From NCBI GenBank assembly GCA_031270425.1, contig JAISXQ010000277.1, positions 1 through 5,302 on the forward strand: a stretch of 5,302 nt of DNA, in the 5' to 3' direction. The position numbers were made by a program, and so were the translations under genes. This DNA is from Prevotellaceae bacterium. Its GTDB lineage: Bacteria; Bacteroidota; Bacteroidia; Bacteroidales; Paludibacteraceae. Shown here one piece after another: positions 5,299 through 5,302 of the stretch. Numbering within the stretch: the stretch's first letter is position 1; each line of letters opens with the position of its first letter. Below the pieces are notes generated by a model. It worked only from the letters and a program-made list of their open reading frames with translations. It was not told the DNA's origin and ran no database searches.

Positions 5299-5302
5299 TG
5301 AG
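5298..5302 (+). CDS. Possible start of a coupled downstream gene (truncated by window edge)
   Basis: ATG at 5298-5300 overlaps the regulator's TAA stop by one base (TAATG), a standard arrangement for reinitiation. Only five bases are visible, so nothing can be said about the product. A chance ATG cannot be excluded. Confidence 0.35.

Overview
The window looks like a chromosomal piece from a member of the Bacteroidota, probably Bacteroidales. I infer this from three things: a surface lipoprotein of a family I associate with Bacteroides relatives, candidate promoters with the Bacteroidota -7 element TAnnTTTG, and A/T-rich leaders without Shine-Dalgarno sequences. No database search was possible, so all names rest on motifs and remembered family patterns.

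Layout. Four genes read leftward. In transcription order they are: a YgjP-like zinc metallopeptidase-fold protein (4535 to 3825), a dNTP triphosphohydrolase Dgt (3513 to 2182), a putative surface lipoprotein (2077 to 1142), and a membrane-anchored protein with three helix-hairpin-helix repeats (946 to 8). They are separated by gaps of about 100 to 310 bases, so they look like individually expressed housekeeping or accessory genes rather than a tight operon. At the right edge a small XRE-family regulator (5002 to 5298) reads rightward, divergent from the YgjP-like gene. Its stop codon overlaps an ATG at 5298, so it probably opens an operon that continues outside the window. From memory of this regulator type, the next gene may be a DNA methyltransferase or restriction gene, but none of that gene is visible beyond five bases.

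The non-coding DNA is the unusual part. Between the YgjP-like gene and dgt (3537-3805) lies an array of thirteen short perfect palindromes. They use only three 'words' (GCCTTTGGC, GCGCTTCGCGC, GGCTGCGCC) joined by a constant 7-base linker (GTTAGTT or GTTATTT), and the array reverses orientation near its middle. Between the lipoprotein gene and the helix-hairpin-helix gene lie a 25-bp tandem repeat and a 7-bp tandem repeat. The 466-base divergent gap (4536-5001) holds two good candidate promoters, a 33-base hairpin, a possible gene remnant and a structured REP-like element of about 76 bp ending in a terminator-like hairpin.

I see no complete mobile element, CRISPR array, tRNA or rRNA. The strongest candidate for something undescribed is the palindromic-word array; the regulator at the right edge is the most likely lead to a defence or restriction locus just beyond the window.
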